From: a virus
Virus record (IMG/VR): IMGVR_UViG_3300035670_000008
Location: 124,001-188,000 of that record
DNA: 64,000 bases
Direction: 5' to 3' (one strand)
Below are positions 26,107 to 36,300 of this stretch, piece by piece. The notes beneath the pieces were generated by a model. That model did not search any database and was not told the origin of the DNA. It worked only from the letters and a program-made list of their open reading frames with translations. Position 1 is the stretch's first letter; each line of letters begins with the position of its first letter. Both the position numbers and the translations under genes were made by a program.

Positions 26107-27852
26107 ATGACTAACACCTTTAGCTTTGCTGATAGGTTTTCTTATCCTCAACCTGATGGCATCAGCGTCGGGGTCAACACTACGTTGGCTCAGACCCTCA
26201 CAGACGAGGAGATCGAACAGGAGTCACCAGAGCTAAAGGTAATGGCGGATATGGTTCGCCAATATTCGGTACTACTTAAACGAACCAGAACGTTAGACAT
26301 CTTTAATATTATTACGACGCAGTCTGACCCACGGTGCGCTTTAATCCTAGCCGCAGCTAAACGGAAAAGCACCAACCTACCAATCTTTAAAGGGATTGAC
26401 GAGGTCAAGCAAGTTATGTTCAATGACGGCAGTAGGAATAGCAACCCGTCCGTGCCGTTAAGCCAGACTCTAAACAACCAACTCTTCAGTGATGGTGTGC
26501 GTCGAGTCAGCGCTGCAATGACCGCTGCTATCCTTATCGGACAGCTACCAGAGATACAGCGAGAGTACGCTCTGGACATCGAGAAGCGAGCGATTGAAGA
26601 CTTAGACCGGATTATTGCTACCTACGAAGCGCAATCTGTCCTACCTAGTACTGACAAAACAGCCGAGCCTGCCCCGATTGCGTTCTTCTTCGAGCCGAAA
26701 GACATTGAGCTTGACCCTACAGTAGAAGTCGCGCTGGAGTGGTACTCCCCTTCGATTGTTAACAACTGGATTCCGGTTCAAACCTATACTGGGAAGTTCT
26801 CTACTTGGCATTTGGTTAGTGACTTGGCTGACTCCATGAACATGTACACCAGCCAGGATATCGACAAAGCGTTGCTAGCCTCTGCTGAGTTGTCTGGCCC
26901 GCTGCTTGGCTCCACATATTACCACACGTTGTCCTTTTATCCACGTAAGCCGATCAACGGTGTTCTAGGTTATTCCATCAATGTCAAAATCGAGACCCGA
27001 CCAATTAGTTCTCCGTCAGAACCTCCCATTACTATGGGTGGAACCACAGCTGATGAAGCTGACGACATCTATGGTCGCTCTCCATTCGAGTGGGGGCCGT
27101 ACCCGTCGTCTATTGATACTTATCCTATTAACGGTAAGATTATCGTTCTTTATTTTGGTAAGTCCGCTGCTTTAGACCCCAAAGAGCTGAACGATGCGTA
27201 TATCCCGACCGTCCTTTATTTTAGAAACAAGATTAAATATACCGGCGTACCCAGCGACCCTTTAGACCCAGCTACGTTGGTAGAGCCACCCCAATCTACT
27301 CCGTTAACCTTTAGAGTGCAGCCCTGGCATCCAAATATCGCAGCTATTGCTAGCCAGCCGGTAGAGATAACTGTCCCCTTTGACCGGCTGCTAGAACAAG
27401 ACGGTAGCCCCAGTCAAGTTGATTTAGATAACTCCCGCTACTCGCAGATAGCTGTGCGGTTGCTGTATGAAATGTCTTACATTGACTTAGCTACGAAAGC
27501 GACTGGCTGTATCGTCCGCAATGATCCTGTAGAGCAGAGTCAACCACTATCTGGTCTAGAGTTAGTAGCGTGGGGGCTTAGTAAATCAGTTTCTCATATC
27601 GTCTTGGATGTTCTGGAAATACCAAAGGATATTGAAATGGCAACAGGTGATTTAACTGGACCGAAGACCTCCTTTAGCTCCAACCCGCGTTCGCTACGGG
27701 TGAAGGTACAGAATGAAGCCTTCGCAGGCAACGCGGTCTTAGAGGGGGCAGCAACCTACGAGCCGATCGGTATTGTGCCGAAGACCAATACTAAAGTCTG
27801 GCGCTCCATCTTAGAAGAAGCCAGCTCCGTTGAAGACTCCCGGTACTATTAA
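26107..27852 (+). CDS. Hypothetical virion structural protein (581 aa)
   Basis: ATG at 26107 with AGGAG 5 bases upstream. The first 200 residues are helical and acidic (ELKVMADMVRQYSVLLKRTRT; VRRVSAAMTAAILIG). From about residue 200 on it is mainly beta with several Pro-rich loops (ISSPSEPPITMGG; DPLDPATLVEPPQSTP). There is no membrane segment or catalytic motif. Its stop shares one base with the start of the next gene, so the two are translationally coupled and probably act in the same substructure. Position between the capsid region and the sheath suggests a neck or head-tail joining protein. I do not recognise the family. Confidence 0.7.
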   Translation: MTNTFSFADRFSYPQPDGISVGVNTTLAQTLTDEEIEQESPELKVMADMVRQYSVLLKRTRTLDIFNIITTQSDPRCALILAAAKRKSTNLPIFKGIDEVKQVMFNDGSRNSNPSVPLSQTLNNQLFSDGVRRVSAAMTAAILIGQLPEIQREYALDIEKRAIEDLDRIIATYEAQSVLPSTDKTAEPAPIAFFFEPKDIELDPTVEVALEWYSPSIVNNWIPVQTYTGKFSTWHLVSDLADSMNMYTSQDIDKALLASAELSGPLLGSTYYHTLSFYPRKPINGVLGYSINVKIETRPISSPSEPPITMGGTTADEADDIYGRSPFEWGPYPSSIDTYPINGKIIVLYFGKSAALDPKELNDAYIPTVLYFRNKIKYTGVPSDPLDPATLVEPPQSTPLTFRVQPWHPNIAAIASQPVEITVPFDRLLEQDGSPSQVDLDNSRYSQIAVRLLYEMSYIDLATKATGCIVRNDPVEQSQPLSGLELVAWGLSKSVSHIVLDVLEIPKDIEMATGDLTGPKTSFSSNPRSLRVKVQNEAFAGNAVLEGAATYEPIGIVPKTNTKVWRSILEEASSVEDSRYY

Positions 27853-28715
27853 TGGATTTAATCTTTCCTACTGAGCGACAGGCAGTCCGGGCGTTACTCA
27901 ACGCCGTGGCTAACCATCGGGATGTAAAGAACGCTGAGGTCTACTTTCCAGTGTTGGTAGGGGACAGCGCCGCGCCCCAAAAGGTACCTCTAGTTAGTTT
28001 TAGAACCTTCGGCGGCACTGAGTATATCGAAGATGGATTAACGCTAGCTATCTACCCAGTAACAACGGGTATGGGGCTGGGCAACGCCTTGGTGTACCGA
28101 GACAGGGTGTTAGGTAATGTTGTAGACCCTAACTACTGTGTTCAGGCAAAGTTGAAGTTGGTGGTGCAGCTATTCTATCGGGAAACGACCTACAATGCCC
28201 CCTTAAAGCTGTACTCGGATTCTTCTTCACTAACAAAGGATATTGTCCGGCTTCTCCCTTACGGGGAACTGATTAAATTCAAGGAAGACCGCTTGGAATC
28301 CACACCTTTAGCTGAGCAGCTGCCTTTAGACCGGTTCGTGAATGAAAATATCATCGAAGTAAACGTGCTGCCAGGGGAAGAAGTTTTAAGGGATTGGATG
28401 GCTATTCTGCGCGGCGTCATCCGAGACTTGCCTCTACTCCAACCGTTTGCTATGCGAAACCCTAATATCACTTTGGTGGAGTATCAAACCAGTAACTGGT
28501 TGAAGCCAGAGATTCAGAATTTAGTCTTTCACTCTGCTTACATGGTGGTCGAGTACGACCTATTCGAGCCCGCTCGGTGTCCTGATTATCGTCTACCTTC
28601 TATCGGGGAAAACCTCTCTATTGAGAACAGTCCGGTAGCTGACACTAATCCGCCTCCCCCACCGCTTTATAGTCCCCCTCTAATAGACCCACCGCCCAAC
28701 GACTTCATCAATTGA
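27852..28715 (+). CDS. Putative neck or tail terminator protein (287 aa)
   Basis: The ATG overlaps the previous stop by one base. An N-terminal helix (RQAVRALLNAVANHRD) is followed by beta-rich sequence, a helix-containing middle and a beta end (FHSAYMVVEYDLFEP), then a proline-rich tail with PPPPP near residue 270. The length and mixed fold, the ending in edge-type beta strands, and location directly before the sheath gene fit a tail terminator or neck protein, which caps the tube and sheath in contractile tails. This is an inference from gene order and fold impression only. A 106-base gap follows before the sheath, where a promoter probably lies. Confidence 0.6.
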   Translation: MDLIFPTERQAVRALLNAVANHRDVKNAEVYFPVLVGDSAAPQKVPLVSFRTFGGTEYIEDGLTLAIYPVTTGMGLGNALVYRDRVLGNVVDPNYCVQAKLKLVVQLFYRETTYNAPLKLYSDSSSLTKDIVRLLPYGELIKFKEDRLESTPLAEQLPLDRFVNENIIEVNVLPGEEVLRDWMAILRGVIRDLPLLQPFAMRNPNITLVEYQTSNWLKPEIQNLVFHSAYMVVEYDLFEPARCPDYRLPSIGENLSIENSPVADTNPPPPPLYSPPLIDPPPNDFIN

Positions 28716-28821
28716 TTTGTTTTCTCCTGTTCCTTCTATGGTCTATGTGTAAGGTAGTCAATATGAATAGTATGGTTGCCGTACAGAACAGGCTTTATGT
28801 GTTTGTAGTATAGGTAAAAAG
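28716..28821 (+). promoter_or_regulatory. Intergenic region before the sheath gene, likely promoter
   Basis: This 106-base gap is one of the longest non-coding stretches in the window, directly before the tail sheath gene. It is AT-rich and contains several -10-like boxes (for example TATAGG near 28810). A 7-base inverted pair (CCTGTTC at 28726 and GAACAGG at 28786) flanks the middle. No clear -35 or U-tract terminator is seen. A separate promoter for the abundant sheath is likely but not proved by sequence. Confidence 0.35.
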
Positions 28822-31800
28822 ATGGTAGATTACACGTTCCCTAACATTTCCTTTAACACCAGTATTATCGGCCCTGCACCGGCGCGTCCTGGTTGGCGCG
28901 ACAAGTATGCCGTAATCGGTGAATTCAACCGCGGGCCTGTTGTCCCCGTTAACTCTTCTAACCGCGCTGTATTAGCCTCTCTGTACGGAGAAGACACTAG
29001 CTCTGGGTCTATTGCCCTGCAGCAAGCGTTCCGTCAAGGTGCTACTAACGCGGTCGTTGCCCGAGCTGTGCCGGATAGTTTGGCTAGCCAACTATACTTT
29101 GAGCTGTCTGGTCAAAGTACCTTCATCCAACCCAGCACCGGCTACGAAAGCTCTGTAGCTAACACTGGTGTTCTAGACAGCTTCAACTCCACGACTGGGT
29201 TTAAGCTCACTCTAGACTACATCGGACGCCCCAAGTTTAACCGCACTAACTACGGTGGGGTTGAGTCGAAGAACACACCGGTAGACCACCCCACTTTTGC
29301 GGGTCGTGCTCAAATGACCTATATGGTCACCCGTGTTCAGTCTGCTGACTCCGCCCAGCGTGTTGTCTACGAAGACGATAACGAAGAACTTGAAATTACC
29401 CTACATAACAGCACTCGGGATGACTACCAACTCGTTACTTACGAAGAAGGTAACAACGAATATGTTGAGCAGTACATCAAGCCTGGTTTTACCATCCGCT
29501 CTTCCACCAGCGCTCAACAAGAAGGTTTAGTCATTGCGTCTAACCCGTTCACCTACGGCGAAGGTGTTAAAGCTGTTCTTGTTAAAGGACACTACAGCCC
29601 TGATGTTGCCTACACTGCTAACATCGTTTCTGCTAGCGGTCTTTACACCCTAACGGTTAGCGACTTCCAGAAAGGTTCGGCTGCTGAGTCCCCCTCTCTG
29701 CCTATTCTGGCTGAAAGCGTTGCTTTAGTCGCTGGTACTGCTTACAAAGTAGATGCCACTGCTAGCAACGGGCCTAACATTGATGTGACGTTAGCCTCTA
29801 ATGTTACCGCAGCTGCTAGCAGCGGTGCCCCTGTTTCTTTCGTCCCCCGCGTGAGCGCTGTTGCTCTCAACGGTGGTAATACCGAGATTACTTTAACAGG
29901 TGTGTTGGCTAACACCGATGTAGTCGTTGGCAGCAAAGTGAGCTTCTCCTCTAAAGAAAATGCTTACGAAGTAGCTACGATTCCGACTGTTTGGTCTAGT
30001 GGCAGTCAAGTAATCAGCATTACTGGTGATGTTCGCGCTACCGCTAAAGTGGGTGACTACGTGTTGGTGACCAGTGCTGACGCTACTGCGCAGATTGACA
30101 CCTTCAAAGTTCACTTCCCCGCTAAAACCCAATACATCCTTGGCTACAACTTCCGTCCTTTGGACAGCGGTTCTTTGGCTTCTAAGTTTGCAGACTACCG
30201 CTACTTCACGGTTGGCACTGCTTCCGCTCCAGTTCAATTCTACGATGGTTTCGTTAACTACCCTGTAGACAGCTATCTGGTTATCGAAGAAGGCAAAGGT
30301 GGGTCTTACCTCAAGATTCCTTACCAAACAGCTTTGGCTAACGTTCAAGAAGCTCAGCTTCTGAAGAGCGAGTACTTCGGCTTGGAGCTCCGCTTTGGTA
30401 AAGTTAACGATACTAAAGTCTACCTCGTCGAAAACAACATCTTCAACGTCTCGTTCGTTAAGACCGAAGTGGTTGTTGGAGGTAAAGCTGGTTCTGAGAC
30501 CGCTTACCCGAAAGGTACCGTCGGTACGACCATTCTCCGTGACCTGGAGTACGCCATCTACAGCGATGCCGCGTTCTCTTCGATGATTGCCGACGTGAAG
30601 ACGGACATCTCCTTGGTGCCTTATAAGTTCACGGTTAACGCCGGTTTCGTTGGTGTAGACTCTAATCGTCTTCGCTGGAATCTAGAGCGCTATGTCGCTG
30701 GCCCTACAGGTGTGTTCTCTAGCAAAGCGTCTAACGTCGTTACCTTGGATGCTGTTCCCGATGTAGTATTAGCCAACCCGACCGACTACAAAGTCGTCAT
30801 CGCTGATGTTGAGTACCCTGTAGCTAGCGCGACTTCTACTACGGTGACCTTAACTCTGACTGACGTAGCGGTGCTGGATGCTTATGCCGCCGGCGACACT
30901 GTCCAGTTTGCGTCCCAGGAGCAAACCAAAGACATCCTCATCCGTCGTGGTACGACTGGTGACTTTGATGTTACAGACTACGGAACGGATAAATTCTATG
31001 CCTTCACTGGCGGTCGGGATACTGCCTCCCACGCCTACGCCGATTTCTACGCCCTCAATGGTAAGTCCCTCCTCCGGGTGGTGGCTCTAAACCCTGGCGT
31101 CTACGGTAACAACCTGAAGGTCACGATTATCCCTGACCAAATCTCTGCCGACAGCGCCAAGTTCTATCTCCAAGTAGAAGACGTTAATCCTAACGTTACT
31201 TTGGGCGGGCCTAAAACCGAGCTGTGGTACCTCGACAACAAACAGGTTGATGCCAACACCGGGGTCTACCAAACAACCAAGGATTCCAACCTGATTCGCG
31301 CTTACTTCTTACCTGCGGTAGAGCCTATCAACATCACCAACCTCTTCAATATTATTGATGAAGGTTTGTTCAAAGCCCTGCCTCTCCGCATTGCACCTCC
31401 CTTGGAGTCTCAAGACAGCGTCTATGCCTCCGGGGCTACTAAAGTCAGCGCTCAAGGTTCTGCTTACATCAGCAGCGTTAAGCTGAGCGGCGGTACCGAG
31501 TTTGTTGACCCCGACCCCGCTGGTGCTGTGAAAGCTCGTAAAGATGGCTACCTAGCTGCCCTGCGCGCGATTGAGAAAGAAGATGTTGCTTGGGTGGTTA
31601 TCGCTGGTATCTACTACGGCGACAACGACTACCGAGAAGTCTTTGAAGAACTCAAAGCTCAATGCGAGCGTTCCACTACCCTGAACGGTCTCCGTCGTGG
31701 CGTAGTCAACCTCGCACCTAACGTGGCTCCCCGTCAAGCCTCTGTCCTGCGCGACCTTATCGCTAGCGATAAAATCGTTCAGGTGGCTGGCTCCATTCAA

Positions 31801-32409
31801 GGGGTTAACCTCAACGGTCAGGTTTACCAAAACCAAGGCTCGGCAGGTATCTACGTTGGACTTCGTTGCGCTCGTCCTCCTCATATTTCAACGCCGTCTA
31901 CCTACGCTAGCGGGTCTGCTTACAACGTTACTTTCAGTAACATCAACAGCTCCCCCGATGTGTTAGATGCCTTCACCCGCGCCGGCACCGAAGTTATCTT
32001 CTATGATTCTGGTCTGAAGCTCTATAAGTTCTTGAACGGGGTTACCACCAGCAAAGACCCCAACAAGAAATACGTCTGCGTCCTAGAAGTGTGGGATCAG
32101 ATGAAGTCTGACCTGTACGACTACCTGCAGTGGGTGCGCTCTGAGCCTAACACCCGTGACCTGCAGCGGCGCGTATCTTCCTCTGTAGACGCTTACCTCC
32201 AAGATAAGTTCCGTAGCGACTGGTTCATCCGCATCGCTCCGACTATCTGCGGTCCTGAAAACAATAGTGAAGCAGACATGATTCGCGGTCAGCTCAACAT
32301 TACTGTTCGTGCGACGCCCACCTTCCCCGCTGACTTCATTAAAGTCAACGCGATTATGGATCTCTCCGAGACCTTCTCGCTCGACACCCAACCCATCAGT
32401 TCTTTCTAG
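28822..32409 (+). CDS. Tail sheath protein, greatly enlarged (1195 aa)
   Basis: ATG at 28822, AGG 8 bases upstream. The N-terminus shows the sheath pattern: an IGPAPARPGWRDKYAVIGEF region, GPVVPVNSS, a segment ending LYGED, and ALQQAFRQGATNAVVARAV. The C-terminal domain (from about residue 850) includes YLAALRAIEKEDVAWVVIAG, then VSSSVDAYLQDKFRSDWF and a last beta strand region, as in contractile sheath proteins that form the polymer lattice by strand exchange. Usual sheaths are about 400-700 residues; the extra length lies in the middle, where Ser/Thr/Val-rich beta domains occur near residues 270-430 and 625-695. These are probably surface-exposed insertions. Codon use is of the high-expression type seen in the capsid gene. 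A strong hairpin follows the stop. Confidence 0.88.
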   Translation: MVDYTFPNISFNTSIIGPAPARPGWRDKYAVIGEFNRGPVVPVNSSNRAVLASLYGEDTSSGSIALQQAFRQGATNAVVARAVPDSLASQLYFELSGQSTFIQPSTGYESSVANTGVLDSFNSTTGFKLTLDYIGRPKFNRTNYGGVESKNTPVDHPTFAGRAQMTYMVTRVQSADSAQRVVYEDDNEELEITLHNSTRDDYQLVTYEEGNNEYVEQYIKPGFTIRSSTSAQQEGLVIASNPFTYGEGVKAVLVKGHYSPDVAYTANIVSASGLYTLTVSDFQKGSAAESPSLPILAESVALVAGTAYKVDATASNGPNIDVTLASNVTAAASSGAPVSFVPRVSAVALNGGNTEITLTGVLANTDVVVGSKVSFSSKENAYEVATIPTVWSSGSQVISITGDVRATAKVGDYVLVTSADATAQIDTFKVHFPAKTQYILGYNFRPLDSGSLASKFADYRYFTVGTASAPVQFYDGFVNYPVDSYLVIEEGKGGSYLKIPYQTALANVQEAQLLKSEYFGLELRFGKVNDTKVYLVENNIFNVSFVKTEVVVGGKAGSETAYPKGTVGTTILRDLEYAIYSDAAFSSMIADVKTDISLVPYKFTVNAGFVGVDSNRLRWNLERYVAGPTGVFSSKASNVVTLDAVPDVVLANPTDYKVVIADVEYPVASATSTTVTLTLTDVAVLDAYAAGDTVQFASQEQTKDILIRRGTTGDFDVTDYGTDKFYAFTGGRDTASHAYADFYALNGKSLLRVVALNPGVYGNNLKVTIIPDQISADSAKFYLQVEDVNPNVTLGGPKTELWYLDNKQVDANTGVYQTTKDSNLIRAYFLPAVEPINITNLFNIIDEGLFKALPLRIAPPLESQDSVYASGATKVSAQGSAYISSVKLSGGTEFVDPDPAGAVKARKDGYLAALRAIEKEDVAWVVIAGIYYGDNDYREVFEELKAQCERSTTLNGLRRGVVNLAPNVAPRQASVLRDLIASDKIVQVAGSIQGVNLNGQVYQNQGSAGIYVGLRCARPPHISTPSTYASGSAYNVTFSNINSSPDVLDAFTRAGTEVIFYDSGLKLYKFLNGVTTSKDPNKKYVCVLEVWDQMKSDLYDYLQWVRSEPNTRDLQRRVSSSVDAYLQDKFRSDWFIRIAPTICGPENNSEADMIRGQLNITVRATPTFPADFIKVNAIMDLSETFSLDTQPISSF

Positions 32410-32422
32410 AGCTTAATCTAGC

Positions 32423-32446
32423 GAGCGGTCGTAGCTACGACCGCTC
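32423..32446 (+). terminator. Perfect 24-base palindrome after the sheath gene
   Basis: GAGCGGTCGTAG is followed immediately by its exact reverse complement, 14 bases after the sheath stop and 36 bases before the tube start. As RNA it forms a very stable hairpin of at least 10 bp. The sequence after it (ATAGACATTTTC) has only a weak U-run, so partial termination, or protection of the sheath mRNA 3' end, is more likely than complete termination. Its centre contains the octamer GTAGCTAC that is frequent in this window. Confidence 0.55.
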
Positions 32447-32481
32447 ATAGACATTTTCAGAAATCTATGGAGTAAGAAGAT

Positions 32482-33249
32482 ATGCCTTCATTCATTACTA
32501 AAGCCGCTGTAAACAACGCGATTCTCGACCCTCTGCAGGGTTTTGACTGCGACGTATATATTCAAGACCAAGCTACTGGTAAACAGCTAGTTATCGGGCG
32601 TTTCACCAACTTCCAGTTCACGGTACGGAACACCACCGAGCCTTACATGGAGTTTAACCAACGGGTACCTCGTCTGCTGGATGGGGAGTTCCAATTTGGT
32701 TGGGTGCTAGAACGGGGTCTGATTGACGTCCGCTTCCTAGAAGATACCTTTGGTATGGTGTCTCTATCCCGGGAAATGCGTATCTCTCGTAGCCCCCGGT
32801 TCCAAATCACTGTGGAACTCAATGCCCCCGAGCTAGAGAACCCCAAAGAAGGTTCTGCCGACCAAAGCTCCCAAGAACTCCAAACCACTAGTGCTGTAAC
32901 TAACCGGGTTACTCGGAAAGCCTCCGGTAAATACCGTCTGATTTACGCTAAAACAGACTCCTTTACCTTCGGCGCTATGGCTGGTCGGAACGTTATTGCT
33001 ACCCGCTGGGAGGGCCTCTGTGAGGGTCTCTACTACAGTAACCAAGCCGATATCTGGCCTGGCGTTAACCTCGGCCCTGGCGTCGGTGTTAACTCCAACG
33101 GTGAGAAAAAGGTCATTACTGACGTTGAGCTTAAAGATCAGCCAGGCAGTAAAAAAGCGCCTACTTGGGATGTCTTTGGTGCTCAAACAGGTGATGTAGC
33201 CATTGTAAACAATAGCAACCTAGGTCAAGAAGGAAATACCTTCGGCTAG
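32482..33249 (+). CDS. Tail tube protein (255 aa)
   Basis: ATG at 32482 with GGAG 9 bases upstream. The first half is typical of contractile tail tube proteins: a beta-strand-rich domain with IGRFTNFQFTVRNTTEPYME, RVPRLLDGEFQFGWVLERG and a middle loop. The sequence after residue 115 is Ser/Gln/Thr-rich, then more beta. It lies between sheath and hub, the standard location for the tube gene. The hexameric rings stack to form the inner conduit within the sheath, around the tape measure and later the DNA. It is longer than the roughly 165-residue T4 tube protein because of a C-terminal Gly/Asn-rich segment. A strong hairpin follows. Confidence 0.8.
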   Translation: MPSFITKAAVNNAILDPLQGFDCDVYIQDQATGKQLVIGRFTNFQFTVRNTTEPYMEFNQRVPRLLDGEFQFGWVLERGLIDVRFLEDTFGMVSLSREMRISRSPRFQITVELNAPELENPKEGSADQSSQELQTTSAVTNRVTRKASGKYRLIYAKTDSFTFGAMAGRNVIATRWEGLCEGLYYSNQADIWPGVNLGPGVGVNSNGEKKVITDVELKDQPGSKKAPTWDVFGAQTGDVAIVNNSNLGQEGNTFG

Positions 33250-33268
33250 ACCCCCGATAAGAAGGATT

Positions 33269-33302
33269 GAACGCTCTATGCTAGAAATAGTATAGAGCGT
33301 TC
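33269..33302 (+). terminator. 15-bp hairpin with GAAA tetraloop after the tube gene
   Basis: GAACGCTCTATGCTA pairs with TAGTATAGAGCGTTC (15 bp, one G-T pair) around a GAAA loop, 19 bases after the tube stop and 17 before the hub start. GAAA is a GNRA-type tetraloop that stabilises hairpins. The flanking UACUAUAUAG is not a strict U-run. The element probably sets a step-down between the abundant tube and the scarce hub, by partial termination, or protects the upstream mRNA. Confidence 0.6.
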
Positions 33303-33319
33303 TACTATATAGAGGCCTT

Positions 33320-36300
33320 ATGTCCGAACGTGTCCAAGCTAAGCTAGAGCCAACTTTTGGGCTTGACCTTGGCGCCGCCTGCCATCAACAACAGCAAGCC
33401 CAATACCCAGTCTTTGTTGTTACCGACTTAGAGAACAAAATCATCTTCTCCAACGCAACGCTGTGGAAGCTGACGAAGGCGCGGACGAACATCAATCGCT
33501 ATTGGCAGGCCAGCACAGCCTTCTTTCAATGCACAATCGAGCTGACGGACTTATCTCAACTCGTACCTTCCTGGCTAGCGCCTGGGTATAGACACCCCAC
33601 CGTCGCGCGGACTAATATCCTGCCGTCACCTGAGAAGCCCGAAGAAGAAGAAGGAACGGAGGTGACGCCCACTCCAGTTACCCAACCTACACCTACTGGG
33701 TCGGGTACGATGCTGGGGTTTTATGAAGAAAGAAGAAAAGCTATAGCTGAGCTCCAGAGCGCTGGGGAGACCGCTGCCCCGTTAAAGGTAGAACCACATC
33801 CCGATGTACCTGAGGTTAAAGAGATTGTACAAACCCTCCAGGCTGAGTACTCGGCAGCTAATGGAGACTCAGCTAAGAAAGCCGCAGCGGCAACTAAGTA
33901 CTACGGTGCCGTTCTAAAAGCCTACGACGCTGAGATTAGTAAGATTAAAGCGAATCAGCAGGGTACCGAAGCACCTACTTCTACTACGCCGGCTGCGTCC
34001 ACTAATCAGTCAAGCACTTTGGTTCCTCCCATGAGCCAGAAAATAAAAGACGAGATTAGAAAAAATAAAGAGGAGTGGGATAGTAGAGTAGGTCCTGGTA
34101 AGGCGGTAGAGCTCTTTGATATAGAGGCCGTAAGAGAGGACATGCTTGCTAAAATAAGCCCGGAGTTAAAAGCGTATGGAGAGTCCCTACCCGACGTTGA
34201 ACCTTACAAAAGTTTTACTTTTCTCGGAAAACTCTGGGAGGCACTTGAGTTATCAGAAGCAGGCGCTAGTGGCTCTCAACAGCAAACTAGCTCGATTCCA
34301 TCCCAACAGGCTATTTCTGATGCTGTCGCTGAGTTTCCTCTAGCTCCCTACGATGAGATTTGCCTCTACGGTGGTTATCTAGACCGTCTCCGCGAGGCTA
34401 CGACAACTGACATTGACCAGAACCGGCTGCTTCGCAAAGGCGTCTGGACAGTGGATACCATTACCGTCAGTGGCAGTACCCCAACTGGGATTATCATTAC
34501 GGTACAGTGCCGCGACCGGCTGAAGTATTTAATGGACACCTTCGGTAGCTACAATACCGCTGAGAGTTCAGAGTTCCTAACCCGAGACAGTAAGGAGTGG
34601 TATGCTTCAGCTAGAACTAATGTGATTCTAAACATCGCCCGCCGGGGCATAGGACATCTTACCTTTAATGGGCAAGAGCAGACCCTAGGGGGCCGGTTCA
34701 TCCAGCAAGGGACTATTCTAGACATCCCTACAGCTGTAGATGGTCAGACTAGGATAGAAGGCTTTGACCCTTACTTCATGTATAAGAATGGAGAGACGTT
34801 ATTTTTAGCGACGGGGTCACCTACAGCAAACCCAGATGGAAGCGCCTCGGTAACCACAGCAGGGCCCGCCGAATCCATTGACCTTAGTACTCCTGAAGGG
34901 GTGAAAAAGGCAGAGGAGAAGCTACAAGAGGTTAAGGAAAAAGCCCGCGCTCAATTAGAGACGATTACTGACGAGGCTGAGAAAAAGGCAGCTCAAGAAG
35001 TCTTTGACCGAATAAACGCTTTACAGACAGGGCAAGACCTTCTTAATTACATAAAGAACTCCCCCAACCAGAATAGTGTCTTAGGCACTGATTTATCTAA
35101 CAACCAGACGACTACTGCACAGCTCGGTGGCTCCCTGCGGGGCTCCGTAGTTAATGGCCCTCTGGCTAAAGAGATGAAGTTTAACATCGTTTCTGGCCGA
35201 GTTCCTTATGCAACAGGAGCAGACAGTTACTTCGGGTCGAACTTCATCGTAGCTGACCGGGTTCCTCTAGACTACATCAAGTTCTTATCACAACAGGAGC
35301 CCTGGCCAACGGAAGTGTTCCAAGACAGCCGCACTGGTGAGTTCTGGTACGCTCCTAGAGGACTAGACCTCAGCGGGCTTTCAGACCGGAATCGGTTTTA
35401 CCGGACATATTACTTCCGTAACTGGCCTAGTGATCTGGTGGCTAAGTCTGATGCCGCTCAGGCAAGTAAGAAAGCGTTGGCTGCCGTTCAAGCTCAAGGT
35501 GCCGAACTCGCTACCTACGACGATTTAATCAGTAAGATTACTAAGGCTTCAGCGGAGATAAAACAATACGAGGACTGGCTTAACCAACCGTTTGGAGAAG
35601 ACGCTGCTGAGATGACCCAACTCTACACCAACATGGGTAATATCATCTCAACCACTAAGTCCTTTGTTTATGAGAACAGTGTAGAAGACAGCGAACCCAG
35701 AAAGAAAATGGATCAGGCGGTTGCAGAGTGGATTGCATTAGCTCCTGTCCAAGATAAAGGCGTATTTGTGTCTAAATCCCAAGCCATCCGAGGGATATTA
35801 ACAGAACTACAAGACCTTTATAAACAAGAAGCCGAGGCACAAAGACAAACCGTTAGTGAACAAAAAAATGAGCTGACGGCGGCTACGGGGGCTGCTCCTG
35901 GTTTTACCAGCTCGGCTCCCCACCTAGCGCAGATGATTCATACCTTCCGGGAGGAAGTTTCTAATGTGTCGGTACGAACTAATATCATCGTCCAAACCCA
36001 CTCGCCTGCCTCTCCCGAAAACATCCAGCAGATTCTACATCTAACCGTTCAGCCTTGGTTTATGCGGGGCAGGGCCTACCCAACTTCGTTCTTTACAGTG
36101 ACAGACGACACCGCTGGGACTGTAGGGGGTGGGGGTAAGTCAGGTGCGTTGATTGCCTTGGCGATGGCTTACGCCCGGGTTATTGCCAAGGAACTCCGCG
36201 TAGCCGCGGCAACTATCCTAGGAGATCCATCTTTCGTACCAGGGGAGGTCATCCAAGTTATTGGTTCCCCAATGAACCCCGATGCGCTAAAGCCAGAAAG

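Noticed and set aside
28726-28792. Inverted pair CCTGTTC/GAACAGG before the sheath gene as an operator or terminator
   Set aside because: Only 7 bases per arm with 53 bases between; such pairs occur by chance in this length of sequence.
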